A stretch of 64,000 nt of DNA from Cichorium intybus (lineage: Eukaryota > Streptophyta > Magnoliopsida > Asterales > Asteraceae): positions 1,178,001-1,242,000 of the forward strand of contig CM042011.1 of the NCBI GenBank assembly GCA_023525715.1, in the 5' to 3' direction. Each line of letters begins with the position of its first letter. Position 1 is the stretch's first letter. The notes beneath the pieces are model-generated. The model worked only from the letters and a program-made list of their open reading frames with translations. It searched no databases and was not told the DNA's origin. Of the stretch, positions 1 through 15,137 are shown piece after piece. Position numbers and translations under genes: made by a program.

Positions 1-2703
1 CGAGAATTAATGTCCCAGTTGCAGGAGTTACTAGATAAAGGCTTCATCAGGCCTAGTTCTTCTCCGTGGGGTGCTCCAGTCCTGTTTGTAAAGAAGAAAG
101 ACGGATCAATGCGGATGTGCATTGATTACAGAGAATTGAACAAGATTACCATTAAGAACCGTTATTCGTTGCCCCGAATAGATGATTTGTTTGATCAGTT
201 ACAAGGAGCAGATTATTTTTCAAAGATTGATTTGAGATCAGGCTATCACCAAGTCAGGGTGAAAGAAAGTGATGTAGAGAAGACAGCGTTCCGTACACGA
301 TACGGGCACTACGAGTTCCTAGTAATGCCATTCGGTCTTACGAATGCACCAGCGGTTTTTATGGACTTAATGAATCGAGTCAGTAAACTATTTCTAGACC
401 GGTTTGTTATAGTGTTCATAGATGACATACTGATATACTCAAAGAATAAAGAAGAGCATGCGAGTCACTTGCGAGCAGTACTTGAGACTTTGAAGCGAGA
501 ACAACTATATGCAAAGTTCTCCAAGTGCGAGTTTTGGATGCGAGAAGTGCAGTTCCTTGGACATGTTGTTTCTATCCAAGGTATAAAAGTTGACCCAGCA
601 AAAGTTGAAGCAGTGATGAAATGGGAGCCACCTAAGACGCCAACAGAAGTTAGAAGTTTTCTCGGTCTTGCCGGGTATTACCGAAGATTTATTCAGGATT
701 TCTCCCGTATAGCTGTGCCACTTACACGACTAACCCGGAAAGAAGAGAAATTTAGATGGCAAGAAGAACAAGAAAGAGCTTTTGCTACATTGAAAGAAAA
801 GTTGTGTAACGCGCCTGTCCTTACGTTACCAGATGGGACAGAAGACTTTGAAGTGTACTGCGATGCCTCACATCGGGGGCTTGGCTGTGTGTTGATGCAA
901 AGAGGGAAGGTTATCGCATACGCTTCCAGACAGTTGAAAGATCCAGAGAAAAAGTACATAACCCATGATTTAGAGCTTGCAGCAATCGTATTTGCCTTGA
1001 AGATTTGGAGACATTATTTGTATTGTACAAAGTGCAAGCTATTCACTGATCACAAAAGTTTGCAGTATGTGTTCACTCAAAAAGAGTTGAACATGAGACA
1101 GAGTAGATGGCTAGAGCTGATCAGTGACTATGATTGCGACATAGTATACCATCCGGGTAAAGCAAATGTAGTAGCAGATGCATTAAGTAGAAAAGCTCCT
1201 GAGAAAAGAATCAAGGCAAGGTCGATGCGCATAGAACTGGTGTCCAGTATTATAGAGCAGATTAAAGCAGCTCAGCAGAAAGTTGAAGAAAGTGGAGACT
1301 TAAAAGATGAAAAGCTAGGAAAAGACATACAGTTTGAGACCAACAGTCAAGGGTTGAAGACCTTCAGAAACCGCATTTGGGTACCGAAAGCAGGAAGTTT
1401 GAGAAAGCTGATTCTAGAAGAGTCGCATAAGTCAAAGTATTCCATACATCCAGGGAGTACCAAGACTTATCAAGATCTGAAAAGACAGTACTGGTGGCCT
1501 GGAATGAAGAAGAGGATAGCAAAGTACATCTCCAAGTGTGTCATTTGTGCACAAGTCAAGGCGGAACATCAGGTCCCGCATGGGGATGCTCAGTCATTGC
1601 ACATTCCAGCCGGAAAGTGGGAAGATGTAACCATGGACTTGATTGTCGGGTTACCGAGAACAAGAAGAGGTTATGATAGTATATGGGTCATAGTGGACCG
1701 GTTGACCAAGAGTGCACTATTTCTAGCCATAAAAGAAACTACTCCATTGGAGCAGTTAGCCCAGTTGTATATAGATGAAGTGTTAAGAAGATATGGTGCA
1801 CCGTTGTCTATCGTGTCAGACAGAGACCCCAGATTTACCTCTAACTTTTGGAGAGCTTTACAAGAGAAAATGGGGACAAAAATTCAGTTAAGTACAGTGT
1901 ATCATCCACAAACGGATGGTCAGAGTGAACGAATGATCCAGACATTAGAAGACATGCTACGATCATGCGTGATGGATTTTGGAGGTAGTTGGGATGAAAA
2001 CCTGCCACTAGTGGAGTTTGCATACAATAACAGCTACCATTCTAGCATTAAAATGCCACCCTTTGAGGCATTGTATGGTAGAAAGTGTAGAACTCCTTTA
2101 TGCTGGTTAGAGGCGGGTGAGACGAAGCTTACAGGGCCAGAGATTGTTAGAGTGACTAATGAGAAGATCGGAGTAATTCAAGCCAACATGAAAGCAGCAC
2201 AAGACCGACAGAAAAGTTACTCCAATTTGAAGAAAAGACCATACGACTTGCAAGAAGGTGACTTAGTGATGATAAAAGTGTCGCCGTGGAAGGATATAGT
2301 CAGATTTGGCAAGAGAGGAAAGCTGAGTCCAAGATACATTGGACCCTTTAGAATCCTGAAGAGAGTTGGGTTACAGGCATTCAAGCTGGAGTTACCACCA
2401 AAACTCAGTGGAATACATGATACCTTCCATGTATGCTACCTGAAGAAGTACTTTGGTAAAGAAGAGTTAGTAATATCGTATCCTGACTTGAGGGTGGAGA
2501 CTCCTAGCAGACTGATTGAAGAACCTGAAGCGATTCTAGAGATGCAGACTAAGAAGCTAAGGAACAAGGAGATTAACTTAGTACTAGTCAAGTGGAAGCA
2601 CCCATTAGGGTCAAACCTAACCTGGGAGACGTTAGAAGAAATGAAGAGAAGATATCCGAATTTCACAAATTACGAAAAGATTCCGAGGACGGAATCCGCT
2701 TAA
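1..2703 (+). CDS. Ty3/gypsy chromovirus pol polyprotein (RT-RNaseH-integrase-chromodomain), 5' cut by window edge
   Basis: The frame is open from base 1 to the TAA at 2701-2703, so this is the C-terminal ~900 residues of a gag-pol; the ATG at position 10 is internal, not a true start. Domains in order, numbered from that ATG: reverse transcriptase (about 1-175) with the MPFGLTNAP block and the catalytic FIDD motif; RNase H (about 280-395) with YCDAS; integrase zinc finger (H..H..C-x2-C, about 475-520); DDE core (about 535-650) with TMDLIV, VSDRDPRF and the E in GQSERMIQTLED; a C-terminal chromodomain-like segment (about 845-890) with VLVKWKH and LTWETLEEM. This order is that of plant chromoviruses, which copy element RNA to DNA and integrate it. 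No stop or frameshift is visible, so the copy may be young. Gag, protease and the 5' LTR lie outside the window. Confidence 0.95.
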   Translation, partial: RELMSQLQELLDKGFIRPSSSPWGAPVLFVKKKDGSMRMCIDYRELNKITIKNRYSLPRIDDLFDQLQGADYFSKIDLRSGYHQVRVKESDVEKTAFRTRYGHYEFLVMPFGLTNAPAVFMDLMNRVSKLFLDRFVIVFIDDILIYSKNKEEHASHLRAVLETLKREQLYAKFSKCEFWMREVQFLGHVVSIQGIKVDPAKVEAVMKWEPPKTPTEVRSFLGLAGYYRRFIQDFSRIAVPLTRLTRKEEKFRWQEEQERAFATLKEKLCNAPVLTLPDGTEDFEVYCDASHRGLGCVLMQRGKVIAYASRQLKDPEKKYITHDLELAAIVFALKIWRHYLYCTKCKLFTDHKSLQYVFTQKELNMRQSRWLELISDYDCDIVYHPGKANVVADALSRKAPEKRIKARSMRIELVSSIIEQIKAAQQKVEESGDLKDEKLGKDIQFETNSQGLKTFRNRIWVPKAGSLRKLILEESHKSKYSIHPGSTKTYQDLKRQYWWPGMKKRIAKYISKCVICAQVKAEHQVPHGDAQSLHIPAGKWEDVTMDLIVGLPRTRRGYDSIWVIVDRLTKSALFLAIKETTPLEQLAQLYIDEVLRRYGAPLSIVSDRDPRFTSNFWRALQEKMGTKIQLSTVYHPQTDGQSERMIQTLEDMLRSCVMDFGGSWDENLPLVEFAYNNSYHSSIKMPPFEALYGRKCRTPLCWLEAGETKLTGPEIVRVTNEKIGVIQANMKAAQDRQKSYSNLKKRPYDLQEGDLVMIKVSPWKDIVRFGKRGKLSPRYIGPFRILKRVGLQAFKLELPPKLSGIHDTFHVCYLKKYFGKEELVISYPDLRVETPSRLIEEPEAILEMQTKKLRNKEINLVLVKWKHPLGSNLTWETLEEMKRRYPNFTNYEKIPRTESA

Positions 2704-2710
2704 GGAGGGG
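2702..2710 (+). other. polypurine tract of the gypsy element
   Basis: The run AAGGAGGGG directly follows the pol stop codon and lies four bases before the LTR. This is the expected place for the plus-strand primer of Ty3/gypsy reverse transcription. Confidence 0.75.
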
Positions 2711-2714
2711 TGAC

Positions 2715-5225
2715 TGTAAGAACCCGCGAAAAAGTTGTAAAAGGGTAAAACGGTCTTTTAACACGTTATAAGACTATTATGAAAAATAATATGTATTTGT
2801 AAAATAATATTATAAGAAATTAGAGTTTATGTGAAAAGTTGGAGTTTTACCGCGTAAATAGTGAAATTTGACCAAAAAGGACAAAATGGTCATTTGACAT
2901 GAAAATGACCAAATTGTCAAGAAAATGTCAAGTTAGAAGTTAATGGAACTTTGGTTGCAAAGTTATGAGCTCTTGGGCCATTTTTGAATAAAAGAGAGAA
3001 GCTAGGGGACTAAAATGCAAATGTTTTATAAATATTAATTATATAAATAAGAGAGTTATTACTCTCATTTCCCAGAATTCAGTAGAGTCTTCTAGAGAGA
3101 GCCAGAGAGAGCGAGAGGGAGAGCACGGGAAGAGAAGAAGTTTGGAAATTCAGCAAAGGAATCAAAGAAACAACATTGAAATTTGGTGATTCCTACGTTA
3201 AACAAGGTTAGTAAGAAAGTTCTAACCTAAGTTTTTGTGTGTATTCTTGATTTGGTTCTTGGGTTGAATTGAAACTGAAATGTCAGTTATGAATCATGTG
3301 GTTTAAGTGGCTAATACTTCCAATAAGTCATTAGTTAAGAACATAACTCAAAAACATGGAAGTAGATTGCTATTCTTGAAAATTTGCAATTTTGATCAAG
3401 AACTTTAATTCCTGCATTTGATTGATTGAATTGATTTTAATGGATTAAAACCTTGTATTAATGGAGGGTTTTAGTCAGGGAACAAACCCTATATGATTAA
3501 GAACTGGATTAAGGACTTAAAATGTCAAAACTGCATGCTACAGTGCCAAATCGCGACTGGTCTGGAACCCTGCCCTGGCGCCAGGCGCAGTGCTCCCAGG
3601 TTCCAGGCGTGGTGCGCCCAGGCGCAGTGCGCCCAGGTTCCAGGCGTGGTGCGCCCAGGCGCAGTGCGCCCAGGTTCCAGGCGTAGTGCGCCCTTCGGAC
3701 AGGGACTTCAAAAGTTAGAAACCATAGCTAGGCATGTCCGTTTGGTCTGAAATTTTTACCATAGCCCTAAAATGGTATGAAAACATATAGGAAATTTTCA
3801 AATGCGTAATCCGACCTTGCGGAAAAACCACTGTAGCGGCAGTGGCCAAATTGTCAAGTTTATGTTAAAACTTGATTTTTGGAATTTGAGCTAGACTTGT
3901 CCAATGAACTCCAAATTTGAAACACAAGTCTAATATGGCCTAAGATTTCATGGAAAAGTGTCGGAACTGAAATACGACCCCTCGGGAGTACTGTAGCAAA
4001 ATAGGCGTATTTCGGAGAAAAATTATAAAACGAGTTTATTAATGGTTATACATTTGTTATAACCTGGAATTGTGTCATATGAGACTTTAGCACAGTAGGG
4101 TCAGTTGTGGTATGTATTTATTGAGTAGTTATACATGATACTTGTATAGGTGGTGCTTCAAATACCATTGAGCAGGGGAAAGGAAAAGGAGTACGAGAAG
4201 CTTAGAGATTTGTAGCTACCTCAAGGTGAGTTTTATGAGGATTTTTCTAGTACATAGCAAAATGATATTTTCAGAAAAATAAGATTTCCAAATGTTTGTA
4301 AATACTAAAGTTTGGAAAATAGTTTTTAAAGTAGCTCTATACAAGGGCTAAGTGTTTCAAGCAGATTTTTAAGAAGTATAGTTTGCAAAATATTTTGAAT
4401 GAAGTTCCTTATGTGAACTAAGATGTCAAAATCAGTTTTGAAAGTATTTTCAGTAAAGAGTTATAAAGTGTATGAGTATGAGTTATTTGTAAATTGTGTC
4501 CCATTTTGACCAATTTGAGATGTAATGAGATAAGTTTTAAAGAAAGAAAGAAATAAGAGCCAGTTGTCCGGACTAGGATCACCCACATAATCGGGGGATC
4601 AGAAGACACTACTGGGATGGTACCTCCCGTCGCGAAGTAGTTGTCTAGCTTAGTATACCCTTGTGCTTGAATCCGTTCCAAGTCACAAAGGGGAGACAAA
4701 ATGAGCATAACCTAGCGGGCGGATCTGTTCTGTCCCGCAAGGGGAGCTAGTAGAATGAATTAAAATAATTTAATTCATGAGTTTCAGTTGGTCACCAGAA
4801 AATGAGAAAGAAAGCAGTTTTGAGAAAGAAAGTATTTTTAGAGTTTGAAAGTAAAGGAGAAAAGAAATTTTGGGATTTATGACATAAATGAGTTTTCAGC
4901 AAGTTTACTTGTAATATTTCAAGTTTTGAACAGAAAAGTTTTTGGGTCCAAACCCATATTACTCACGAGGCTTTATGTCTCACGTATACTATTTTTAAAT
5001 GCTATGTACCTAGGTGAAAGGAGCGGAGGTTGCAGTTGGGACCAGTATATATACTGTAAGTTTAAATTATGGTTATCTGTATTGAGTCTGTAATACCCCT
5101 TGAGTTTAAGTTTGTAAAATAAAAAAAAATTTTAAGTGGCTACTTTATAGTCACGAGTTGTAAAATATGTTTGTAACGTAAACTGTATTTGTATTTAAAT
5201 ATGGTTTGAGAAAAGGGGTGTTACA
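2715..5225 (+). mobile_element. 3' LTR of the Ty3/gypsy chromovirus
   Basis: The LTR opens with TGTAAGAACCC after the polypurine tract and closes with GGGGTGTTACA, so both ends carry short inverted TGTAA/TTACA termini. It is about 2.5 kb. A candidate promoter (TTTATAAATATTAATTATAT, about 3022-3050) precedes a purine-rich leader. A segment around 4570-4660 (with CGTCGCGAAGTAGTTG) resembles part of the minus-strand LTR near 58.7 kb (ATCGCGAAGTAG), so the two belong to related lineages. The target duplication cannot be checked because the 5' LTR is missing. Confidence 0.85.
3585..3693 (+). repeat. 37 bp GC-rich tandem repeat, about 2.9 copies
   Basis: Copies begin with GCGCAGTGC at 3585, 3622 and 3659, a spacing of exactly 37 bp. 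The unit holds CAGGCGCAG and CCAGGCGTGGTGCGCC. It is far more GC-rich than the surrounding LTR. Confidence 0.85.
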
Positions 5226-6702
5226 CATGCTGCCCTAACACATTGAGCCATGTGCCCTACACATGTTCCCAAGATAATTTGTCATTTGATGAGACAACAC
5301 TAAGATAGGTCGTGACAAGGATTCCTATTCGATCATGATTATCTCCTTGGTCTCCGGTTGAGTGTATTGGCTCAGGTCTGAACTTGTAAAACTATCTGAC
5401 TAAGGTTCTGCTTATTCTGTCGGACTACACTTGGAACCAGCTCTTCTGTTTGAGAACTCTCTGGTATGAACTGAGCTTCTGTATGAAGGTTCTTCGATCT
5501 GAACTAAGTCCCAGGTCTGAGACTCTTCGACCTACCTGAACACTTCTGTCTAAACCGCTCTTCGCATTGTAAGTTCTCTGTATCTCATCCCTTCAAATTG
5601 GTAACCTCCTCGATCACCAGCTTCTCCTACTGATTATCTTGAGTGACTAACTTCTAATCTGCCCATGGTTTCCTCTACTGCTGGCGCTTCACTCATGTGA
5701 CCATAACATCTACTGTTGTCATGATGAACTCATGTCCATAGAGAAAAACACCAACTATTGTCAGAAGACTTGGCTGCTGCCAAGTATCAACTTCACTGGC
5801 TTGGCTTGGCTCCATTGATGCTCGAGCATTGGCCTAAGGTCTGTTGTCGGTCTTCGGTCGAAGGCTTTGGTCTAGAATACATGCTATCAAATCATAGACA
5901 ATAGATGCGGTATAGAGTAAGCCACCAACTTATTTCAAATGTTGCGGTCTTATGATGTTTGGATCAGACTCCACACTTTCTCAACATGTATCTGTTTAGT
6001 TATTTTGAATTTACTTGTATATTGGTCCGAGCGAGTTGTTTTCTAGGGTTTTCCGTTATAAATATTTGTAGTTGTGAATGCATCACTTATAACACTTACA
6101 TAATAGAAGGAATATCCGATTAATGGATGTCGGTTACATCAGTTGAATCATTTGATTCTTTGTGTCGTTTAATTGATTTTTTTTTTGATTGTTTGTTTAC
6201 CACTGCCTATATAAAATTTGGCTGTTAATTTTTTTAATTGGATTTTCCATTTTTTATTTAATTTAATTGGGATTGTAATGTATGTGATTTATGTTCGGGG
6301 GAGAGGGAACACCTATAATAATATTTGAAAAGATAAGGAGATAAATAGTAACAAAAACGCTATTTTTGGGTACGATTGCACTTTTTTCTTTTTCTTTTTA
6401 TTATTATTTTCTTTTTTAAAAGATAAAGAAATAACAAATTAAAAGCCACAAAAGGAATGCAATATGCATACGTGATGATGGTCTAATTCCAATCCATTTA
6501 CAGCCACATATATTTTGAGTTGAGGATAATACAAGTTCATCCAATATAGTTGATTGTAACACTTGAAATCTAAGAAATAACAACTTCAAGATTTCAATAT
6601 CAAATACCAGAATCTAACCAATAATTACCATAAATGTATACGTATTATAATCGTATTAATATAAATTTAACAGGCATACTAACTTTGTTTATTACAAAAA
6701 AA
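5226..6702. other. unclassified intergenic or decayed repeat sequence
   Basis: I see no ORF with recognisable homology here. The first 750 bp are fairly balanced in composition, and the rest is AT-rich. A promoter-like TATAAATATTTG (about 6056) followed by a short leader looks like an old LTR promoter, but I found no paired ends. Confidence 0.4.
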
Positions 6703-6969
6703 GAGTAAATTACTGAAATCGTCCATATGGTTTAGTAAAAATTGCGTGTTTCGTCCCTAACTTTTTTTTTGCACTCGGACCATCCTTGTAGTTTGATTTT
6801 GTTGCGTTTTCCGTCTCTCGTTAGCATAAAAAGACTATAATACCCTTTATATTTATTTTTTAATTTTTTAATTTATTTTACTATTTATTATTTTATAAAA
6901 ACAAATCAATGTGTATTTAATAGAATAAGTGGGTCTCACCACGCCACACCCTTATCTCCGTATTGACAA

Positions 6970-7190
6970 CACCACCTCAGTCATCAAACACCACCAACCA
7001 CCGCCACCATCACTGCCATCAAACACCACCACCACCATCATTGCAATCAAACACCACCACCACCATCATTGCAATCAAACACCACCATCTCCACCTCTGC
7101 CATCAAACACCACCACCAACATCACTACCATCAAGCACCTCCTCCGCCATCGAGAACCACCACTGTCATTACACCCACTCCCACCACCAA
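6970..7190 (+). repeat. CCA/CAT-rich low-complexity tract
   Basis: Runs of ACCACC and ATCATTGCAATCAAACACC recur, with an imperfect unit of about 30 bp. They give spurious His/Thr/Pro-rich reading frames. The tract lies inside the Mutator-like element. Confidence 0.75.
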
Positions 7191-7231
7191 CACCATTAGT
7201 CATCGGGAATAACCACCGGTCACCGGAAACC

Positions 7232-10017
<2,786 letters not shown>

Positions 10018-10997
10018 AAACCTTCCAGAAAAATCTACAGAAAACCTGAATTAGAATCAAAAACTCTATACAAATCCAAAACACGTAATCGACACAAAAC
10101 TAAACCAAAATCAAAAAGAAACTTGGAAATGGTTTCAGAAATCAAAATCATTCCTGAAACTGAAATCAAAACCAGAATTCCCATATTGGAGTTAAAGACT
10201 CTCAATAATATCAAATTCAATTATAAAAAACATTTTAAGAAAAGAATAAGAAATTAATTCTTGAAGATACAATGAAATCTGAGTTATTGGTTTGTTAATC
10301 TAGGTCGATTTGGCATTTTTCAAGAATCCCTTCGGAGATGGAAGTGGTGGTTGAAGCCCTTTATTGGGGTAGGCTTTTTTGGGCCATCGATCAGTGGAGA
10401 GGAGGACATCAATCGTATTGTTGTACTGTTAAGGCATGAAGGGGCGGTGAAGGGTTTTACCGATAGAAAAAGGAGGTGTCAGTGACGGATGAAAAGGGGT
10501 TTAGGTTGGACTGGTGAAAGGATGAGGAAAGAAAGAGAAGGTTTAAGAATGGAAGGGGGAAAGGGTTTTTCTCCTCATTTCGAGATCCATAGGTGTCATC
10601 TGCTTTGAAGCTTTCACGTTCCTACGAGTCACCGATGAAGGACACTGAGAGAGATTGGGGGAGAGAGAGATCTGTTTGAAAGTGGATGAGGGAAAGGGGT
10701 TATTGATTAATCTTATCTAATAAAATAAAAAATAATACAAAGAACTTTTCAAAAGAATAAGAAAAGGGTATAATAGTATTTTTGCGTCTGGCACGGACTA
10801 AAATCACAACAAAATCATACCATATGGATGGTCCGAGTGCAAAATAAAAGTTAGGGACGAAACACATAATTTTTATCAAACACATGGAAGATTTCAGTAA
10901 TTTACTCAAAAAAATAAATTAGGGTCAATTGGGGTTTTTAATCCTAGGTAGCAAGTATATATATATGATATAACGTATCATATACGCACTTCTATCT

Positions 10998-11234
<237 letters not shown>

Positions 11235-11915
11235 TTAATAAAGAACCAAAATTAAATAAGAAACCAATCATGAGAGTCGGAATGCAAAATATAGACAGAC
11301 CAGAGAAAATGATGAATTTTTACTAGTTGGACGTGTATTTAGAGGATTATATAAAAAAACACATTTCAATATTATTAATTTTTTAATTTTTAAGCTTATT
11401 TTTTTCACAAAAAAATAAATATACCAAAATTCATAATTTTTCCTCATATAAATACACATCTATATTGTTATACAATTTTTTCCTATGCTTTCAGTTTGTC
11501 CAGATTTATATGCCAATCTGAACTGAACTGCATTTTTATAGATATATTAATTCAAATTTAATTGATAATTCTATCTGGATTTTCAATAAATTTTTTTCTC
11601 AATCACATGTGAATTTTAAGTAATTTATCTATGAATCTCAGTTAATTCAATTGTATATGATATTAAAAGATTGAAATGGTAAAAATATAAGTGAATTTAT
11701 TTTAATTCACATCTAAATTCAAAATATATTTAAATATACATGAGTTGTTATTGAATGATTAACAATTATTGAAAAAAACGAGTTCAATGACCATTCACAT
11801 TTGAATTATCGTCCATAAACTTTAGTATATTTCATATTTATATTGTGAATTTGCACTGCTTCTGGTTATAAATATATTAATTCTCATATAAATGGTATTT
11901 GTATCCAACTTTTTC

Positions 11916-12525
11916 TTGGGATAAGCAAAAACCGAACCGAAAAAACCAAACCAAAATCGAACCTAAAACCTATGGTTTGGTTTTTCATTTTCAAAAGCTG
12001 AAAATTATTGTTCGGTTTTGGATTTAGGAATAAAAAAACTGAGATAAAAACCAAACCAAACCGATTTTTGGTGAATGCTTAAAATATATTTTTATACATA
12101 TATATTATAATTTAAATTTGTGAAATAAGCATAGCAGATAGCTTGGTTTGATGGTTAAGGCGTTAGACATTGGAAGTGGAGGTCATAAGTTCAAATCTTG
12201 TACAAGGGGTTTTGATTTCTTATACCAATTATTTGAAACGTCGTTCTTGTAACTCCCACTTTTGGGAGCGCCACATCGAATTGTGAAGAAACAATAGGCC
12301 CTTCCATCCTCTATATAAAGCTTTATCAAGAATTCTAGAGAATTAGCCTAAGTCGAGATTCATGGGTTTTAATCCGAATCAAACAGGTAAATGAGCTAAA
12401 AACCGAGACCCCAAAGCAATCTTTTAGGGTTTAGGTTCTGTTTTAATTAGTTAAAAACCGATGCTATTCGGTTTGAGTTCGGTTTTAGGTCAAAACCGAC
12501 CTAATTCGACCCATGTTTGTCCATA
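11916..12525. mobile_element. hAT-type MITE
   Basis: The left end is TTGGGATAAGCA and the reverse complement of the right end is TATGGACAAACA. The subterminal regions are rich in AACCGAACC / GGTTTTGG motifs. The flanking 8-mers ACTTTTTC and ATTTTTTC match at 7 of 8 positions, fitting a hAT target duplication. It has no coding capacity and splits the 335 bp tandem array. Confidence 0.65.
12136..12210 (+). other. tRNA-like segment, possible SINE head
   Basis: TAGCTTGGTTTGATGGTTAAGG resembles a tRNA D-arm with an A box, and AAGTTCAAATC resembles a B box, about 35 bp apart. A cloverleaf is not well formed, and no poly(A/T) tail with target duplication was found. A decayed tRNA-derived SINE inside the hAT MITE is the best guess. 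Confidence 0.4.
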
Positions 12526-13021
12526 ATTTTTTCAACAATTTTTGTTAATTCACATGTGAATTTTAAGCAAATTCATTTGCGTATGATCAAAAGGTTGAAA
12601 TAGTATGCATCTAGTTTAGACATATCAATTCACATACAAATGGTAATTGTACCCGATTTTTTTCAAAAATCAGTCACATTTAATTTTAAGTGGATTAATT
12701 TGTGAATCTTAGTTAAATCAATTGTGTATTATCAAAATGTTGAAATTTTAAAGAATATAAGTGACTTTACTAGAATTTAATATGAATTTATTCAGATTCA
12801 CACGTGAATCTAAAACTTTACTTAAATTCACATAAGTTTTTATTAAATGATCAATGGTCGTTGAAAAATTTTATTTTAATGACCATTCACATGTGAATTA
12901 TCTTCTATAAAAATTTGGTATAGTTCAGATTTATATTGATTCGGTGTTGAGAATCTAAACAAATTTTATAAAAAAAAAGTTCGTTTTTTTGTACATTGAT
13001 ATGGATGTCTGTTGATAATAC

Positions 13022-14550
13022 TATAACACCCGGTTTCTCACTTTTAAATTACACCATAGATTACTCAAAATAACCCCATGGGTTAGAGGTGTAATCAAAA
13101 GATAAGCAACAAGTATACAAGTAGTTACCTAAAGCAAGCATATCATACAAGTATATCCCCAAACCGGGTTACAAAAAAACAAACTAAGTTCAAAAAAAGT
13201 TTCTTAGATCACATAATCCCAAAAGTCAAGTCCTAGTCTAAGTCATCTATCCTTCTGCAACTTTCTTCCCCCTGTCACGTGTAGCATCTACAACACAATC
13301 AAAGTTTATGAGCTACTAAAGCTCAGTGAGAAAATACTCAAGATTTGGTGATCATTCAACAATTTCTCAAAATATCGTAGTACTCAACAACTACTAGCAT
13401 ATAAACTCATTATCCTCATACTCTTTGACTATCTCAGTCAATTAGTGTGCTCATTCACACTAAGTACTCATATAAAACAAGGGACTCTCAACCTCATGTA
13501 ACTCATGCTAATTGTTTATCTCAGCCAATTAGAAAAAGAAGTAACACAACTGCATTACAATTCAAATATAAGTAATGAAATAAGGTTACTCCCCTGAAGT
13601 TTGGTTAACTCGTGTTCCACATGTGCCTTGGGCTTCTCCTTCCCTCCTATTAGTATCAGTTGTGAATATCATCACATATTAGGTCTCAATATCTTCAATT
13701 ATCAATACATCTCAAATGGGCAAGCAATTAGTATGAAAAAGAACTATAACAGTAGATAACAACAATATCTAAGTTGCAGCTCTAAATCCCGCAACATCTT
13801 ACTAAATCAATCACAAAAACACAATAACTATCACACCCATGATAAAGGCTTAAGATTAGAACTCACTTTCACATATTAATCAAAGAAAACTTACTCTACC
13901 CATGCTAGTTGCAGGTGATTCACCCACACCAACTAGAACTACTCAAATCAAACAGAATCGAAGCTAGAACGTAGTATATTACCTTTTAACCGCAAGGTAC
14001 CGAATCCTAATTTCAATTCTCGTATTATATGGCTCAAATTCGACTTTAGAGGGTTTAGGGATGAAATTATAATGTTTAGAGAGAAAAATCACGAAAACAA
14101 CTTTTCCCCAAATGAAGTAAAAAGTCACATTAAAAAGTAAAATCTGTCGCGCCACACGATCCGTGTGGATCCACACGACCCGTGTGGATCCAATGCTTGC
14201 CTACTTCTTGTCTCTAAAGGTCCTACACGATCCGTGTGAGGCTACTGCTCGAATCTGCATCCCCTACACGACCCGTGTGAGCTCCACACGACTCGTGTGA
14301 ACTCGTTTTTGTATTTTTCAAGCTAAAACTTCTTTCATATGGGGTTTTAATCTTCCTAACTCATATAATAACATATTTAATCTTAATTACACTAAGATTA
14401 ACACTATTTCACTTAGCAAAAATACTACGACATTACAAATACACTCCAATCTCGAAAAGTTCTAAATCCTTCCATATATAGTACTTTGCTTGCGAATAGA
14501 AGTACCGTCTTTATTGCACTATCAAATGTTTGGGAACCTTACCTGTCACA
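13022..14550 (-). mobile_element. gypsy-type LTR, minus orientation (solo or truncated)
   Basis: On the plus strand it opens TATAACACCCGG and closes CCTTACCTGTCACA. The minus-strand LTR therefore begins TGTGACAGG and ends CCGGGTGTTATA; the final TATA looks like a decayed CACA or TACA. No internal coding domain abuts either side. A 5 bp target duplication is not clear. Confidence 0.6.
14153..14299. repeat. five copies of the palindrome CACACGAYCCGTGTG
   Basis: Near-identical 15 bp palindromes occur at about 14153, 14171, 14222, 14264 and 14284 (variants CACACGATCCGTGTG, CACACGACCCGTGTG, CACACGACTCGTGTG, some with TACACG at the left). They lie 250-400 bp from the start of the minus-strand LTR, in the expected U3 region. 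Confidence 0.75.
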
Positions 14551-14557
14551 AAATAAT

Positions 14558-15086
14558 GGGTTAATAACATAAAAGCCACTATAGTTTGGCCAAAATTGTG
14601 GTTTAACCACTATATTTCTTTTTATTCCAAAAAACCACTCATACTTTCAAAAAATTCCATATTGACCACTATTCATTTTATTTTATAACTTTTAAGGATT
14701 ATGTTCATCGAAATATTATGTGAAAAGTTTAATATCGACATTTGAAGCAAATATTGGAACTACATTGTAGTAAAAATGATACATAAAGTTGTCTACATGT
14801 GCTTTTGGTCTTTGTAAGTGCAGCTCGTCGGCCACGTTGTGAATGCATAGGGTGTCCAAATGAATCCACTAAATTTTGAATGCAACGGGAGTAAGCAGTG
14901 TTCCGAGTTAGAGGCATACAATCCTGACTTTTATTTGTTATAGTAGTCGCAAATGTATCTTTTGAAAAATATGAGTGGTTTTTACGAATTTTTTTGAAAT
15001 TATGAGTGGTTGTTTTAGAACAAAAAATAATATAGTGCTTAAACCAAATTTTGGCCAAACTATAGTGGTTTTTATGTTATTAGCCC
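14558..15086. mobile_element. MITE with about 100 bp inverted repeats (Mutator-type)
   Basis: The left end starts GGGTTAATAACATAAAAGCC; the inverted right end starts GGGCTAATAACATAAAAACC. Similarity continues for about 100 bp. The flanks carry AAAATAAT on both sides (14550-14557 and 15088-15095), an 8 bp perfect or 9 bp one-mismatch target duplication. The interior has no recognisable gene. Confidence 0.75.
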
Positions 15087-15137
15087 TAAAATAATTTACT
15101 AAATTAGCATACCATGGAAAATAATTAACAACAAGGA

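Larger units (their letters stand above)
11597..12945. repeat. diverged tandem repeat, unit about 335 bp, interrupted by a hAT MITE
   Basis: Blocks such as CACATGTGAATTTTAAG, GAATCTCAGTTAATTCAATTG and ATGACCATTCACAT recur in the same order. Copy 1 lies at about 11597-11915, a shortened copy 2 at about 12534-12660 and copy 3 at about 12660-12945. The copies are clearly diverged. The sequence is very AT-rich and non-coding. Confidence 0.6.

Noticed and set aside
5226..6702. Copia LTR
   Set aside because: A promoter-like block only; no TG..CA ends, primer-binding site or partner found.
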